Origin: Pseudomonadota bacterium
GTDB lineage: Bacteria; Pseudomonadota; Gammaproteobacteria; Burkholderiales; Burkholderiaceae_C
NCBI GenBank assembly: GCA_031119395.1
Contig: JAVHYA010000032.1
Span: 1-41,693 of the forward strand
Direction: 5' to 3'
DNA length: 41,693 bases
The notes beneath the pieces are model-generated. The model was not told the DNA's origin, did no database searches, and was given only the letters and a program-made list of their open reading frames with translations. Both the position numbers and the translations under genes were made by a program. Positions 7,526 to 14,234 of the stretch are shown one piece after another; the first letter of the stretch is position 1; each line of letters opens with the position of its first letter.

Positions 7526-8421
7526 GGAAATCGGACGTCGCCGCCCGACAGGGCGGTGTGAAGGGCATGCGCGCCGGCCCAGGTGGCCTCGGCCCCCAGC
7601 ACGCGCGGCTGGATGTGCAGGCTGTCCAGCGCGAGCGAATAGCGCGCCGTGAGCGCCGGCGCGCCGATGAGCACCACGTCGGCCTGCGTGTCGAGCCGCT
7701 GGACGCGAAACTCCTCGCCGATCAGCAGGCCCGAGAGGTAGCTGGCCAGTTGCGCCGCCGACATGCGCTCGAACAGCCCCAGCGTGCGCGCGCCGAACGC
7801 GTTGTGCAGCAGGCCACCGCCTCGCGCGGAGCGATCCATCCCCTGAACGAAGGCTTGCGCGTCGAGCGGCGCGGCGGGGTCGATGGTGCGCGACAGGATC
7901 GAATGTTGCGTGAGCAGGGCGTAGAACTCGCCGGTCATGAAGGTGCGAAAGCCCAGCACGCGGCCGCCTTGCACCCGCACCCACTTGTTGTGCGTGCCCG
8001 GCAGCACGAACACGCCGTCGTGCAGGCCCGTGAGCTGCATGGCGCCGAAGATCTGCACCTCCTCGCCGCGCATCACGTCGGGCACGCCGTCGTGGCTGTC
8101 GCTGAGGCCCGGCACCATCGCGATGCGGTTCGCGACGACCGGGATCACATGGCGTGCCAGGTCGGCGGCGTCCGCCGGGCAGGGGCAGTAGGGCGCCTCG
8201 ACCCAGCCCTGCCGGCTGCCGGCCATGCCGGAGATCAGGCAGCGCCGGTCCGCGGGCGCCATCCAGTCGCCGAAGAGCGCATCGAACGCTGCCGGGAAGC
8301 CGCCCGCGGGCACGCCGAGGATGCCGCGCGGCGCCTGGCGCTCGTCCAGCACGCGGCCGGTCTCGTCGATGAGCGCGCCGCGCAGCGAGCTGGTGCCCCA
8401 GTCGACGGCCACGAAGCTCAT
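7522..8421 (-). CDS. dgoK: 2-dehydro-3-deoxygalactonokinase
   Basis: A 299-aa ATP-dependent sugar-acid kinase that phosphorylates 2-keto-3-deoxygalactonate at O6. VDWGTSSLRGALIDE at the N-terminus is the phosphate-1 loop of the sugar kinase/Hsp70/actin fold. CLISGMAGSRQGW, FVLPGTHNKWV (catalytic-region Gly/Thr/His/Lys of DgoK) and FMTGEFYALL are family signatures. Length equals the usual 290-300 aa. The gene begins 30 nt after the IlvD/Edd dehydratase stop and overlaps dgoA by 4 nt, so dehydration, phosphorylation and cleavage are co-expressed. Activity on other 2-keto-3-deoxy acids is possible. Confidence 0.9.
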   Translation of the reverse strand: MSFVAVDWGTSSLRGALIDETGRVLDERQAPRGILGVPAGGFPAAFDALFGDWMAPADRRCLISGMAGSRQGWVEAPYCPCPADAADLARHVIPVVANRIAMVPGLSDSHDGVPDVMRGEEVQIFGAMQLTGLHDGVFVLPGTHNKWVRVQGGRVLGFRTFMTGEFYALLTQHSILSRTIDPAAPLDAQAFVQGMDRSARGGGLLHNAFGARTLGLFERMSAAQLASYLSGLLIGEEFRVQRLDTQADVVLIGAPALTARYSLALDSLHIQPRVLGAEATWAGAHALHTALSGGDVRFP

Positions 8422-8451
8422 GCGTCGAGTCCTGCCCTGCGGCTCACGGCG

Positions 8452-10197
8452 TCAATGGTTGTCGCGCGGCACGAAGCTGCCGCGCTTGCCGCGCAGGAAG
8501 CCCAGGTCGGCGCCCTCGTCGGCCTGCAGCACGTTGTCGACGTAGAGCTTCCAGTAGCCCGAATCCAGCGGCGGCTTGGGCGCGGTCCACTCGGCGCGGC
8601 GGCGTGCGAGTTCCTCGTCGCTCACATGCAGGTGCAGCCGCCGGTTCGGCACGTCGAGTTCGACCATGTCGCCGTCCTTGACCAGGGCCAGCGGCCCGCC
8701 GGCCGCCGCCTCGGGGGCGGTGTGCAGCACCACGGTGCCGTAGGCGGTGCCGCTCATGCGCGCATCGCTCACGCGGACCATGTCGGTGATGCCCTTGCGC
8801 AGCACCTTGGGCGGCAGCGGCATGTTGCCGGACTCGGCCATGCCGGGGTAGCCCTTGGGGCCGCAGTTCTTCAGCACCATCACGCAGGTCTCGTCGATGT
8901 CGAGGTTCTCGTCGTCGATGCGCCTGTGCAGGTCGTCGGCGTTCTCGAACACCACGGCGCGGCCCTTGTGCACCAGGAGTTCGGGCGTCGCGGCGCTGGG
9001 CTTGATGATGGCGCCGTTGGGCGCCAGGTTGCCGCGCAGCACGCAGATGCCGGCCTTGTCCTTGAAGGGTTCGGCCAGCGGGCGGATCACCTGCGGGTTG
9101 TAGTTCTCGGCGTCCTGCACGTTCTCCCACACCGTCTTGCCGGTGGCGGTGACGAGGTCCTTGTGCAGCAGGTCGATGATCTGCTTCATGACCACGGGCA
9201 CGCCGCCCGCGTAGCAGAAGTCCTCCATCAGGTACTTGCCCGAGGGCTGCAGGTCGAGCAGGCAGGGCAGCTCGGAGCCCAGCCGATCGAAGTCGTCGAT
9301 GGTCAGGGGAATGCCCAGGCGGCCGGCGATGGCGATGAGGTGGATCACGAGGTTGGTCGAGCCGCCGATGGCCGCGTTGACCTTGATGACGTTCTCCATC
9401 GCCTCGCGCGTGACGATCTTCGACATGATGAGGTCCTCATGGACCATGTCGACGATGCGCCGGCCGGCCATGCGCGCCAGCACGTTGCGCCGACCGTCCA
9501 CCGCGGGGTACGCCGCGTTGCCCGGCAGCCCGATGCCGATCGACTCGACCATGCTCGCCATCGTGCTGGCCGTGCCCATGGTCATGCAGTGGCCGTGGCT
9601 GCGGTGCATGCAGCTCTCGGCCTCGAAGAAGTCCTGCAGCTTGAGGGTGCCGGCGCGCACCTGCTCGCTCATCTGCCACACCCCGGTGCCCGAGCCCAGT
9701 TCCTGGCCGCGCCACTTGCCGGACAGCATCGGCCCGCCCGACACGCCGATGGTCGGCAGGTCGACGCTGGCCGCACCCATCATCAGCGCCGGGGTGGTCT
9801 TGTCGCAGCCCATGAGCAGCACCACGCCGTCGAGCGGGTTGGCGCGGATCGATTCCTCCACGTCCATGCTCGCCAGGTTGCGGTAGAGCATGGCGGTGGG
9901 GCGCAGCAGCGTCTCGCCGAGCGACATGACGGGGAACTCGAGCGGGAAGCCGCCCGCTTCGTACACGCCGATCTTCACCTGCTCCGCCAGCGTGCGGAAA
10001 TGCGAGTTGCAGGGCGTGAGCTCGCTGAAGGTGTTGCAGATGCCGATGACGGGCCGGCCGTCGAACTGGTCGTGCGGCACGCCCTTGCCCTTGACCCAGC
10101 TGCGGTAGATGAAGCCGTCGCGGTCGGTGCGTCCCCACCACTGCTGGCTGCGCAATTCGTGCGCGGGTTTCTTCTTCTTCGGCGTCTCGCTGCTCAT
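8452..10197 (-). CDS. IlvD/Edd-family sugar-acid dehydratase (L-arabinonate/galactonate dehydratase type)
   Basis: A 581-aa [2Fe-2S] dehydratase that converts an aldonate to its 2-keto-3-deoxy acid. Cys63 (TPCNSH), Cys131 (GCDKTT) and Cys204 (GHCMTMG) are the cluster ligands; their spacing (68 and 73 residues) equals that in the Rhizobium L-arabinonate dehydratase, to which large blocks (LRGNLAPNGAIIKPSAATPE; MVRVSDARMSGTAYGTV) look very close. The substrate could therefore be L-arabinonate, D-fuconate or D-galactonate, and the dgoK/dgoA neighbours favour a six-carbon acid. Start ATG 10195-10197 (MSSETPKKKK) follows GGAG; an in-frame ATG 21 codons upstream is nearer the operator and has no site. 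First gene of the four-gene minus-strand unit. Confidence 0.88.
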   Translation of the reverse strand: MSSETPKKKKPAHELRSQQWWGRTDRDGFIYRSWVKGKGVPHDQFDGRPVIGICNTFSELTPCNSHFRTLAEQVKIGVYEAGGFPLEFPVMSLGETLLRPTAMLYRNLASMDVEESIRANPLDGVVLLMGCDKTTPALMMGAASVDLPTIGVSGGPMLSGKWRGQELGSGTGVWQMSEQVRAGTLKLQDFFEAESCMHRSHGHCMTMGTASTMASMVESIGIGLPGNAAYPAVDGRRNVLARMAGRRIVDMVHEDLIMSKIVTREAMENVIKVNAAIGGSTNLVIHLIAIAGRLGIPLTIDDFDRLGSELPCLLDLQPSGKYLMEDFCYAGGVPVVMKQIIDLLHKDLVTATGKTVWENVQDAENYNPQVIRPLAEPFKDKAGICVLRGNLAPNGAIIKPSAATPELLVHKGRAVVFENADDLHRRIDDENLDIDETCVMVLKNCGPKGYPGMAESGNMPLPPKVLRKGITDMVRVSDARMSGTAYGTVVLHTAPEAAAGGPLALVKDGDMVELDVPNRRLHLHVSDEELARRRAEWTAPKPPLDSGYWKLYVDNVLQADEGADLGFLRGKRGSFVPRDNH

Positions 10198-10222
10198 GGT
10201 GTCTCCATCGTGGCGCGGCTCG

Positions 10223-10237
10223 CTGCTCAGGGTTTTC
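10223..10237 (+). repeat. 15-bp direct repeat, copy A (CTGCTCAGGGTTTTC)
   Basis: Identical to 10293-10307. The two copies are 70 bp apart start to start and flank the ATCATATGAT palindrome in the divergent promoter region, which suggests paired regulator sites. Confidence 0.6.
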
Positions 10238-10262
10238 ACTCTGCGAGGCCGGCGATTCAATC

Positions 10263-10272
10263 ATCATATGAT
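10263..10272. promoter_or_regulatory. Palindrome ATCATATGAT, candidate FadR/GntR operator
   Basis: A perfect 10-bp palindrome sits in an AT-rich island (TTCAATCATCATATGATAAG) between the IlvD/Edd dehydratase and the regulator. GntR/FadR-type regulators of sugar-acid genes usually bind such sites in their divergent promoters. No -10/-35 pair could be fixed with confidence. Confidence 0.55.
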
Positions 10273-10292
10273 AAGAACCAGCTCGTCAGTCC

Positions 10293-10307
10293 CTGCTCAG
10301 GGTTTTC
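10293..10307 (+). repeat. 15-bp direct repeat, copy B (CTGCTCAGGGTTTTC)
   Basis: Second exact copy of the 10223-10237 sequence, located 21 nt after the ATCATATGAT palindrome and 27 nt before the upstream ORF start. It may be a second recognition site for the same or another regulator. Confidence 0.6.
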
Positions 10308-10333
10308 GAGTGCCACCCCAGGAGACGACATTC

Positions 10334-10438
10334 ATGACGACCGGCTCGAACGGGCATTCCTGCGACCGCACGGCGCCTGGCGCGGGGCGGTGCATGGGTT
10401 GCGCGCCTGGCGCCGCGGGCGGTGGCTGTCACGCATGA
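10334..10438 (+). CDS. 34-codon Cys-rich upstream ORF coupled to the GntR gene
   Basis: A small ORF encodes MTTGSNGHSCDRTAPGAGRC followed by MGCAPGAAGGGCHA. Its ATG has an AGGAG site (10320-10324) at 9 nt, better than that of the regulator behind it. Its stop overlaps the GntR ATG (ATGA, 10435-10438), an arrangement typical of translational coupling. It has Cys at 10, 20, 23 and 32 and His at 8 and 33. There is no hydrophobic segment or recognisable family. It could be a leader peptide that controls regulator synthesis, or simply an untranslated run of leader. Codon usage cannot settle this at such length. Confidence 0.45.
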   Translation: MTTGSNGHSCDRTAPGAGRCMGCAPGAAGGGCHA

Positions 10439-11187
10439 CGACCATCAAGAACGTCCACGGCAACACGGTCGATCGCATCGGCGCCGACATCGTGGCCGGC
10501 CGCTATCCGCCCGGCACGTCGCTGCCGCCCGAGCCCCTGCTGTGCGAGGAGCTGGGTGTCAGCCGCACCGTGATCCGCGAGGCCGTGAAGTCGCTGATCG
10601 CCAAGGGGCTGATCACCAGCGGCCCGAAGGTCGGCACCCGCGTACTGCCCGAGGACCAGTGGAACTGGTTCGACGCCGACGTGATCGTCTGGCAGACGCG
10701 CGTGGGCCTGTCGCGCGAGTTCCTGCGCGACCTGCAGGACCTGCGGCGCGCCGTCGAGCCGGCGGCCGTGCGGCTGGCCGCCGAGCGCGCCACGGCCGGC
10801 GACATCGCGGACATGGAAGCGGCGTTCGCGCTGATGAAGCACGCGATCGAATTCGGCGGCGACTACGTCACGCCCGACCTGCGTTTCCACCAGGGCCTGA
10901 TCGCCGCCAGCCACAACCGCATGCTGGTGCAGATGAGCCGGGCGCTCGCGGCGCTGCTGCGCACCAGCTTCGAGATCTCGACCCGCCGCAAGAACGGCCC
11001 GGCCGTCTCGCTGCCGCTGCACCGTGCGGTGCTCGACGCGGTGATCGCGCGCCAGCCCGAGCGGGCCGAGAAGGCGATCCGGGTGCTGATCGACGGCGCC
11101 CGCGAGGACATCGACACCGTGCTCGCCTCCGGCAAGCGCATCCCGCAGATCCATGCGCCGCCGCGGCGCATCAAGGCCGCGGCCTGA
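10435..11187 (+). CDS. FadR/GntR-family transcriptional regulator of the sugar-acid locus
   Basis: A 250-aa regulator of the FadR subfamily (DgoR/UxuR-like). Residues 8-75 form the winged helix: IGADIVAGRYPPGTSLPPE, LCEELGVSRTVIREAVKSL (recognition helix), LITSGPKVGTRV. The C-terminal FCD ligand-binding domain contains the LRRAVEPAAVRLAAERAT helix and DLRFHQGLIAASHN, in which the Asp and His are typical metal ligands of FCD proteins. It likely represses both the divergent dehydratase-dgoK-dgoA unit and its own TRAP operon, and is released by a sugar acid or 2-keto-3-deoxy intermediate. The ATG at 10435 has only a weak ribosome site but overlaps the upstream ORF stop; a GTG at 10390 is an alternative. 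Confidence 0.88.
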   Translation: MTTIKNVHGNTVDRIGADIVAGRYPPGTSLPPEPLLCEELGVSRTVIREAVKSLIAKGLITSGPKVGTRVLPEDQWNWFDADVIVWQTRVGLSREFLRDLQDLRRAVEPAAVRLAAERATAGDIADMEAAFALMKHAIEFGGDYVTPDLRFHQGLIAASHNRMLVQMSRALAALLRTSFEISTRRKNGPAVSLPLHRAVLDAVIARQPERAEKAIRVLIDGAREDIDTVLASGKRIPQIHAPPRRIKAAA

Positions 11188-11227
11188 CCCCGTACCGACA
11201 ACAACAACCCAACAGGAGACAAACCCC

Positions 11228-11779
11228 ATGAGAGGCGTGATCGACGCGTTCTTCAAGCTGCTCGAGTTCCTTGTCGTCGTGTGCATGGTGGCCATGGTCG
11301 TCATGGTCTTCGGCAACGTGGTGCTGCGCTACGGCTTCAATTCGGGCATCACGGTGTCGGACGAGATGTCGCGCTACTGCTTCATCTGGCTCACCTACAT
11401 CGGGGCCATGGTCGCGATGCGCGACGGCGCCCACCTGGGGGTGGACACGCTCATCAAGCACCTGCCGCGCGCGGGCAAGAAGGTCTGCTTCTTCATCAAC
11501 CAGGTGCTCATGCTGTTCTGCAACGTGCTCTTCTTCATGGGCACCTACGAGATGCACGAACTGCAGACCACCAACATCTCGCCGGTGGTCGGCATCTCGA
11601 TGATCTGGATCTACGGCATCGGCTACATCGTCTCGGTGGTCATGGGCCTCATCAACATCGAGAAGCTGTGGCGCCTCTTCACGGGCCGCATGAGCGACGA
11701 TGAACTGGTGCAGGTGATGGAGTCCGAGGACGTGGCGCCCGTACCGGGCCACGCCGGCGAAGCGAGGAGCGCGTCGTGA
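11228..11779 (+). CDS. TRAP transporter small membrane subunit (DctQ type)
   Basis: A 183-aa four-helix inner-membrane subunit of a tripartite ATP-independent periplasmic transporter. LLEFLVVVCMVAMVVMVFGNVVLRY (helix 1), DEMSRYCFIWLTYIGAMVAM (helix 2 with the conserved Arg/Phe/Trp pattern) and DGAHLGVDTL are DctQ hallmarks. AGGAG at 11214-11218 precedes ATG 11228 by 9 nt. It starts 40 nt after the regulator and overlaps dctM by GTGA. The position suggests import of the aldonate used by the neighbouring dehydratases. Confidence 0.9.
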   Translation: MRGVIDAFFKLLEFLVVVCMVAMVVMVFGNVVLRYGFNSGITVSDEMSRYCFIWLTYIGAMVAMRDGAHLGVDTLIKHLPRAGKKVCFFINQVLMLFCNVLFFMGTYEMHELQTTNISPVVGISMIWIYGIGYIVSVVMGLINIEKLWRLFTGRMSDDELVQVMESEDVAPVPGHAGEARSAS

Positions 11780-13077
11780 CGGTCGCGGTCTTCGTCGTCT
11801 CGCTGCTGGCCGCCATGGCCATCGGCATGCCCATCGCCTATTCGCTGCTGGTCTGCGGCGTCGCGCTCATGGGCTGGCTCGCCTTCACCGGCGTGCTGCC
11901 GGCCTTCGACAGCCAGATCATCGCGCAGCGCTTCGTCGACGGCGCCGACAACTTCCCGTTGCTGGCCGTGCCCTTCTTCCTGCTGGCCGGCGAGTTCATG
12001 ACCGCCGGCGGGCTGTCCCGCCGCATCGTCGACCTCGCGATGGCCTGGGTGGGCCACTTCCGCGGCGGCCTGGGCTATGTGGCCGTGGTGGCGGCGATCA
12101 TCATGGCGTCGATCTCGGGTTCGGCGGTGGCCGACACGGCCGCGCTGGCCGCGCTGCTGATTCCGATGATGAACCGTGCCGGCTACCAGACCAACCGGTC
12201 CGCCGGCCTGATCGCCGCGGGCGGCATCATCGCGCCGGTCATCCCGCCCTCGATCGGCTTCATCGTCTTCGGTGTCGCGGGCAACGTGTCGATCACCAAG
12301 CTCTTCCTGGCGGGCATCGTGCCCGGCATCCTGATGGGCCTGGCGATCGGCATCGCGTGGTGGATCGTGGCGCGCCGGGACAAGGTCCAGTCGGCGCCCC
12401 GCGTGCCCTACGCCGAGCGCCTGCGCATCACGGCGCGGGGCAGCTTGGCGCTGGCGCTGCCGGTGGTGATCATCGGCGGCATGAAGTTCGGCATCTTCAC
12501 GCCGACCGAGGCGGCCGTGGTCGCTGCCGTGTACTCCTTCGTGGTCGGCATGTTCATCTACCGCGAGCTCAAATGGCACATGATGTACCAGCTCATCGCG
12601 GCGGCCGGCAAGACGACGGCGGTGGTGATGTTCCTCGTGGCCGCCGCCATGGTGAGCGCCTGGCTCATCACCGTGGCCGACATCCCGGGCGAGGTGACGA
12701 AGCTGCTGCAGCCCTTCATGGACAACAAGACGCTGCTGATGTTCGTGATGATGGTGCTGATCGTGATCGTCGGCACGGCGCTGGACTTCACGCCGACGGT
12801 CCTGATCCTCACCCCCGTGCTGATGCCGGTGGTGCTCAAGGCCGGCATCGACCCGGTGTACTTCGGCGTGCTGTTCATCATCAACAACGCCATCGGCCTG
12901 ATCACGCCGCCGGTGGGCACCGTGCTCAACGTGGTGTGCGGCGTCGCGCGCATCAGCATGGACGATGCCTTCAAGGGCGTGATGCCTTTCTTCATCGCGC
13001 AGCTCATCGTGCTGTTCTCGATGGTGTTCTTCCCCCAGATCGTGACCGTGCCGCTGTCGTGGTGGCTCGCTCGATGA
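11776..13077 (+). CDS. TRAP transporter large permease (DctM type)
   Basis: A 433-aa membrane permease with about 12 transmembrane segments; it carries the Na+-coupled substrate translocation step. The start is GTG (11776-11778) inside the dctQ stop, with GAGGAG a few nt upstream. Conserved stretches include VPFFLLAGEFMTAGGLSRRI, SISGSAVADTAALAALLIPM, IPPSIGFIVFGV, FGIFTPTEAAVVAAVYSF and NNAIGLITPPVGTVLNVVCG, all standard in the family. Length matches family norm. Works with the DctQ protein and the binding protein encoded 79 nt downstream. Confidence 0.92.
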   Translation: MTVAVFVVSLLAAMAIGMPIAYSLLVCGVALMGWLAFTGVLPAFDSQIIAQRFVDGADNFPLLAVPFFLLAGEFMTAGGLSRRIVDLAMAWVGHFRGGLGYVAVVAAIIMASISGSAVADTAALAALLIPMMNRAGYQTNRSAGLIAAGGIIAPVIPPSIGFIVFGVAGNVSITKLFLAGIVPGILMGLAIGIAWWIVARRDKVQSAPRVPYAERLRITARGSLALALPVVIIGGMKFGIFTPTEAAVVAAVYSFVVGMFIYRELKWHMMYQLIAAAGKTTAVVMFLVAAAMVSAWLITVADIPGEVTKLLQPFMDNKTLLMFVMMVLIVIVGTALDFTPTVLILTPVLMPVVLKAGIDPVYFGVLFIINNAIGLITPPVGTVLNVVCGVARISMDDAFKGVMPFFIAQLIVLFSMVFFPQIVTVPLSWWLAR

Positions 13078-13103
13078 GGCGGCGCCCGGCCGCCGCCCGC
13101 TGA

Positions 13104-13116
13104 CTGCGTTTCGCAG
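13104..13116 (+). other. Small intercistronic hairpin between dctM and dctP
   Basis: CTGCG-TTT-CGCAG forms a 5-bp stem with a 3-nt loop in the 79-nt gap. There is no T-run, so it is not a terminator; it may stabilise a processed dctP transcript. Short and low confidence. Confidence 0.3.
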
Positions 13117-13156
13117 CCGTTCCCCACCCACCCAAGACGAGAGAAGGAGACATCCC

Positions 13157-14164
13157 ATGTTCAACCGCAGAAGCCTGGTCGCCGCGGCGGCCGCCGTCGC
13201 CCTGGCAACCCCTTTCGCCGCCTCGGCCCAGTTCGCCGAGCGCACCATCAAGCTCACCAACGGCGTGAACGAGGACCACCCGGTGGGCCAGGGCGTCAAG
13301 AAGATGCAGGAGGTGCTGGCCGCCAAGACCGGCGGCAAGATGAAGATCGCCGCCTTCTGGGGCGGCGCCGCCGGCGGCGACCTGCAGGCCACGCAGGCCC
13401 TGCGGGCCGGCACGCAGGAGATGGTGTGCACCTCCAGCTCGCCGCTGGTGGGCATCGTCAAGGAGCTGGGCGTGTTCGACCTGCCCTTCCTCTTCAACAA
13501 CGAGAAGGAGGCCGACGCGGTGCTCGACGGCCCGGCCGGCGAATACTTCAACAAGAAGCTCGAGGCCGCGGGCCTGGTCAACCTGGCCTACTGGGAGAAC
13601 GGCTTTCGCAACCTCACCAACAGCAAGCGCCCGGTCGCCAAGGTCGAGGACTTCGAGGGCGTGAAGGTCCGGGTGATGCAGAACAACATCTTCCTGGACT
13701 CCTTCAAGACCCTGGGCACCAATGCCGTGCCGATGGCCTTCGGCGAGGTGTTCACCGCGCTGGAGACCCGCACCATCGACGGCCAGGAGAACCCCTTCGT
13801 GACCATCGAGACCTCGAAGTTCAGCGAGGTGCAGAAGTACCTGAGCGTGACGCGCCATGCCTACACGCCCTTCCTGATCCTCTACAGCAAGAAGCTGTGG
13901 GACCAGCTCAAGCCCGAGGAGCAGGCCGTGCTGCGCGAGGCCGCGATCGAGGGCCGCAAGGTGGAGCGCGAGGCCAACCGGGCGCTCAACGCCAAGTCGC
14001 TGGAGAACCTGAAGAAGACCATGACGGTCAACGAGGTGACCCCGGCCGAGCAGAAGCGCATGTTCGACAAGGTCAAGCCGGTCTACGACAAGAACATTCC
14101 CACCATCGGCGCCGAGGCCGTCAACGTGGTGATGGACGCGCTGAAGAAGGCTCGCGGCAGCTGA
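13157..14164 (+). CDS. TRAP transporter periplasmic binding protein (DctP type)
   Basis: A 335-aa secreted receptor. Residues 1-24 are a signal peptide (NRR, then Ala-rich core, ASA|Q). The mature chain starts RTIKLTNGVNEDHPVGQGVK, typical of DctP/SiaP proteins. Arg151 and Arg172 (VRVMQNN) are in the places where this family binds substrate carboxylates, and MAFGEVFTALETRTIDGQEN is the family signature before the hinge. Ribosome site AAGGAG is about 7 nt before ATG 13157. The ligand is probably the aldonate or uronate catabolised by this locus. Flanked by a small hairpin upstream and a strong terminator downstream, which suggests its expression level is set separately from its neighbours. Confidence 0.92.
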   Translation: MFNRRSLVAAAAAVALATPFAASAQFAERTIKLTNGVNEDHPVGQGVKKMQEVLAAKTGGKMKIAAFWGGAAGGDLQATQALRAGTQEMVCTSSSPLVGIVKELGVFDLPFLFNNEKEADAVLDGPAGEYFNKKLEAAGLVNLAYWENGFRNLTNSKRPVAKVEDFEGVKVRVMQNNIFLDSFKTLGTNAVPMAFGEVFTALETRTIDGQENPFVTIETSKFSEVQKYLSVTRHAYTPFLILYSKKLWDQLKPEEQAVLREAAIEGRKVEREANRALNAKSLENLKKTMTVNEVTPAEQKRMFDKVKPVYDKNIPTIGAEAVNVVMDALKKARGS

Positions 14165-14179
14165 AGCGGCGTGACCCGC

Positions 14180-14209
14180 AGGCCGCTCCCATCCGGGCGC
14201 GGCCTTTTT
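14180..14209 (+). terminator. Intrinsic terminator between dctP and the enolase-family dehydratase
   Basis: AGGCCGC-T-CCC-atcc-GGG-C-GCGGCCT forms a 10-bp stem with one mismatch, followed by TTTTT at 14205-14209. It lies within what looks like one operon and may act as a partial attenuator, ending most transcripts after dctP. Confidence 0.75.
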
Positions 14210-14234
14210 CTTTCTCCCTGCCTGAACGAGCGTC

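Noticed and set aside
7516-10434. Very long open frame (about 970 codons) antisense to the dehydratase, dgoK and dgoA before joining the GntR gene
   Set aside because: It is the mirror of well-supported minus-strand genes; its product is His/Arg/Ala/Gly-biased with no domain. High GC keeps such frames open. Only the part from 10435 is a gene.
10318-10437. Possible frameshift that would fuse the small ORF to the GntR protein
   Set aside because: The GntR N-terminus from 10435 is complete for the FadR family and both frames have proper start/stop coupling; no homology spans the junction.
11623-13581. 652-codon minus-strand open frame opposite the TRAP genes
   Set aside because: Same antisense artefact; the product is a His/Asp/Arg-rich string without domains.
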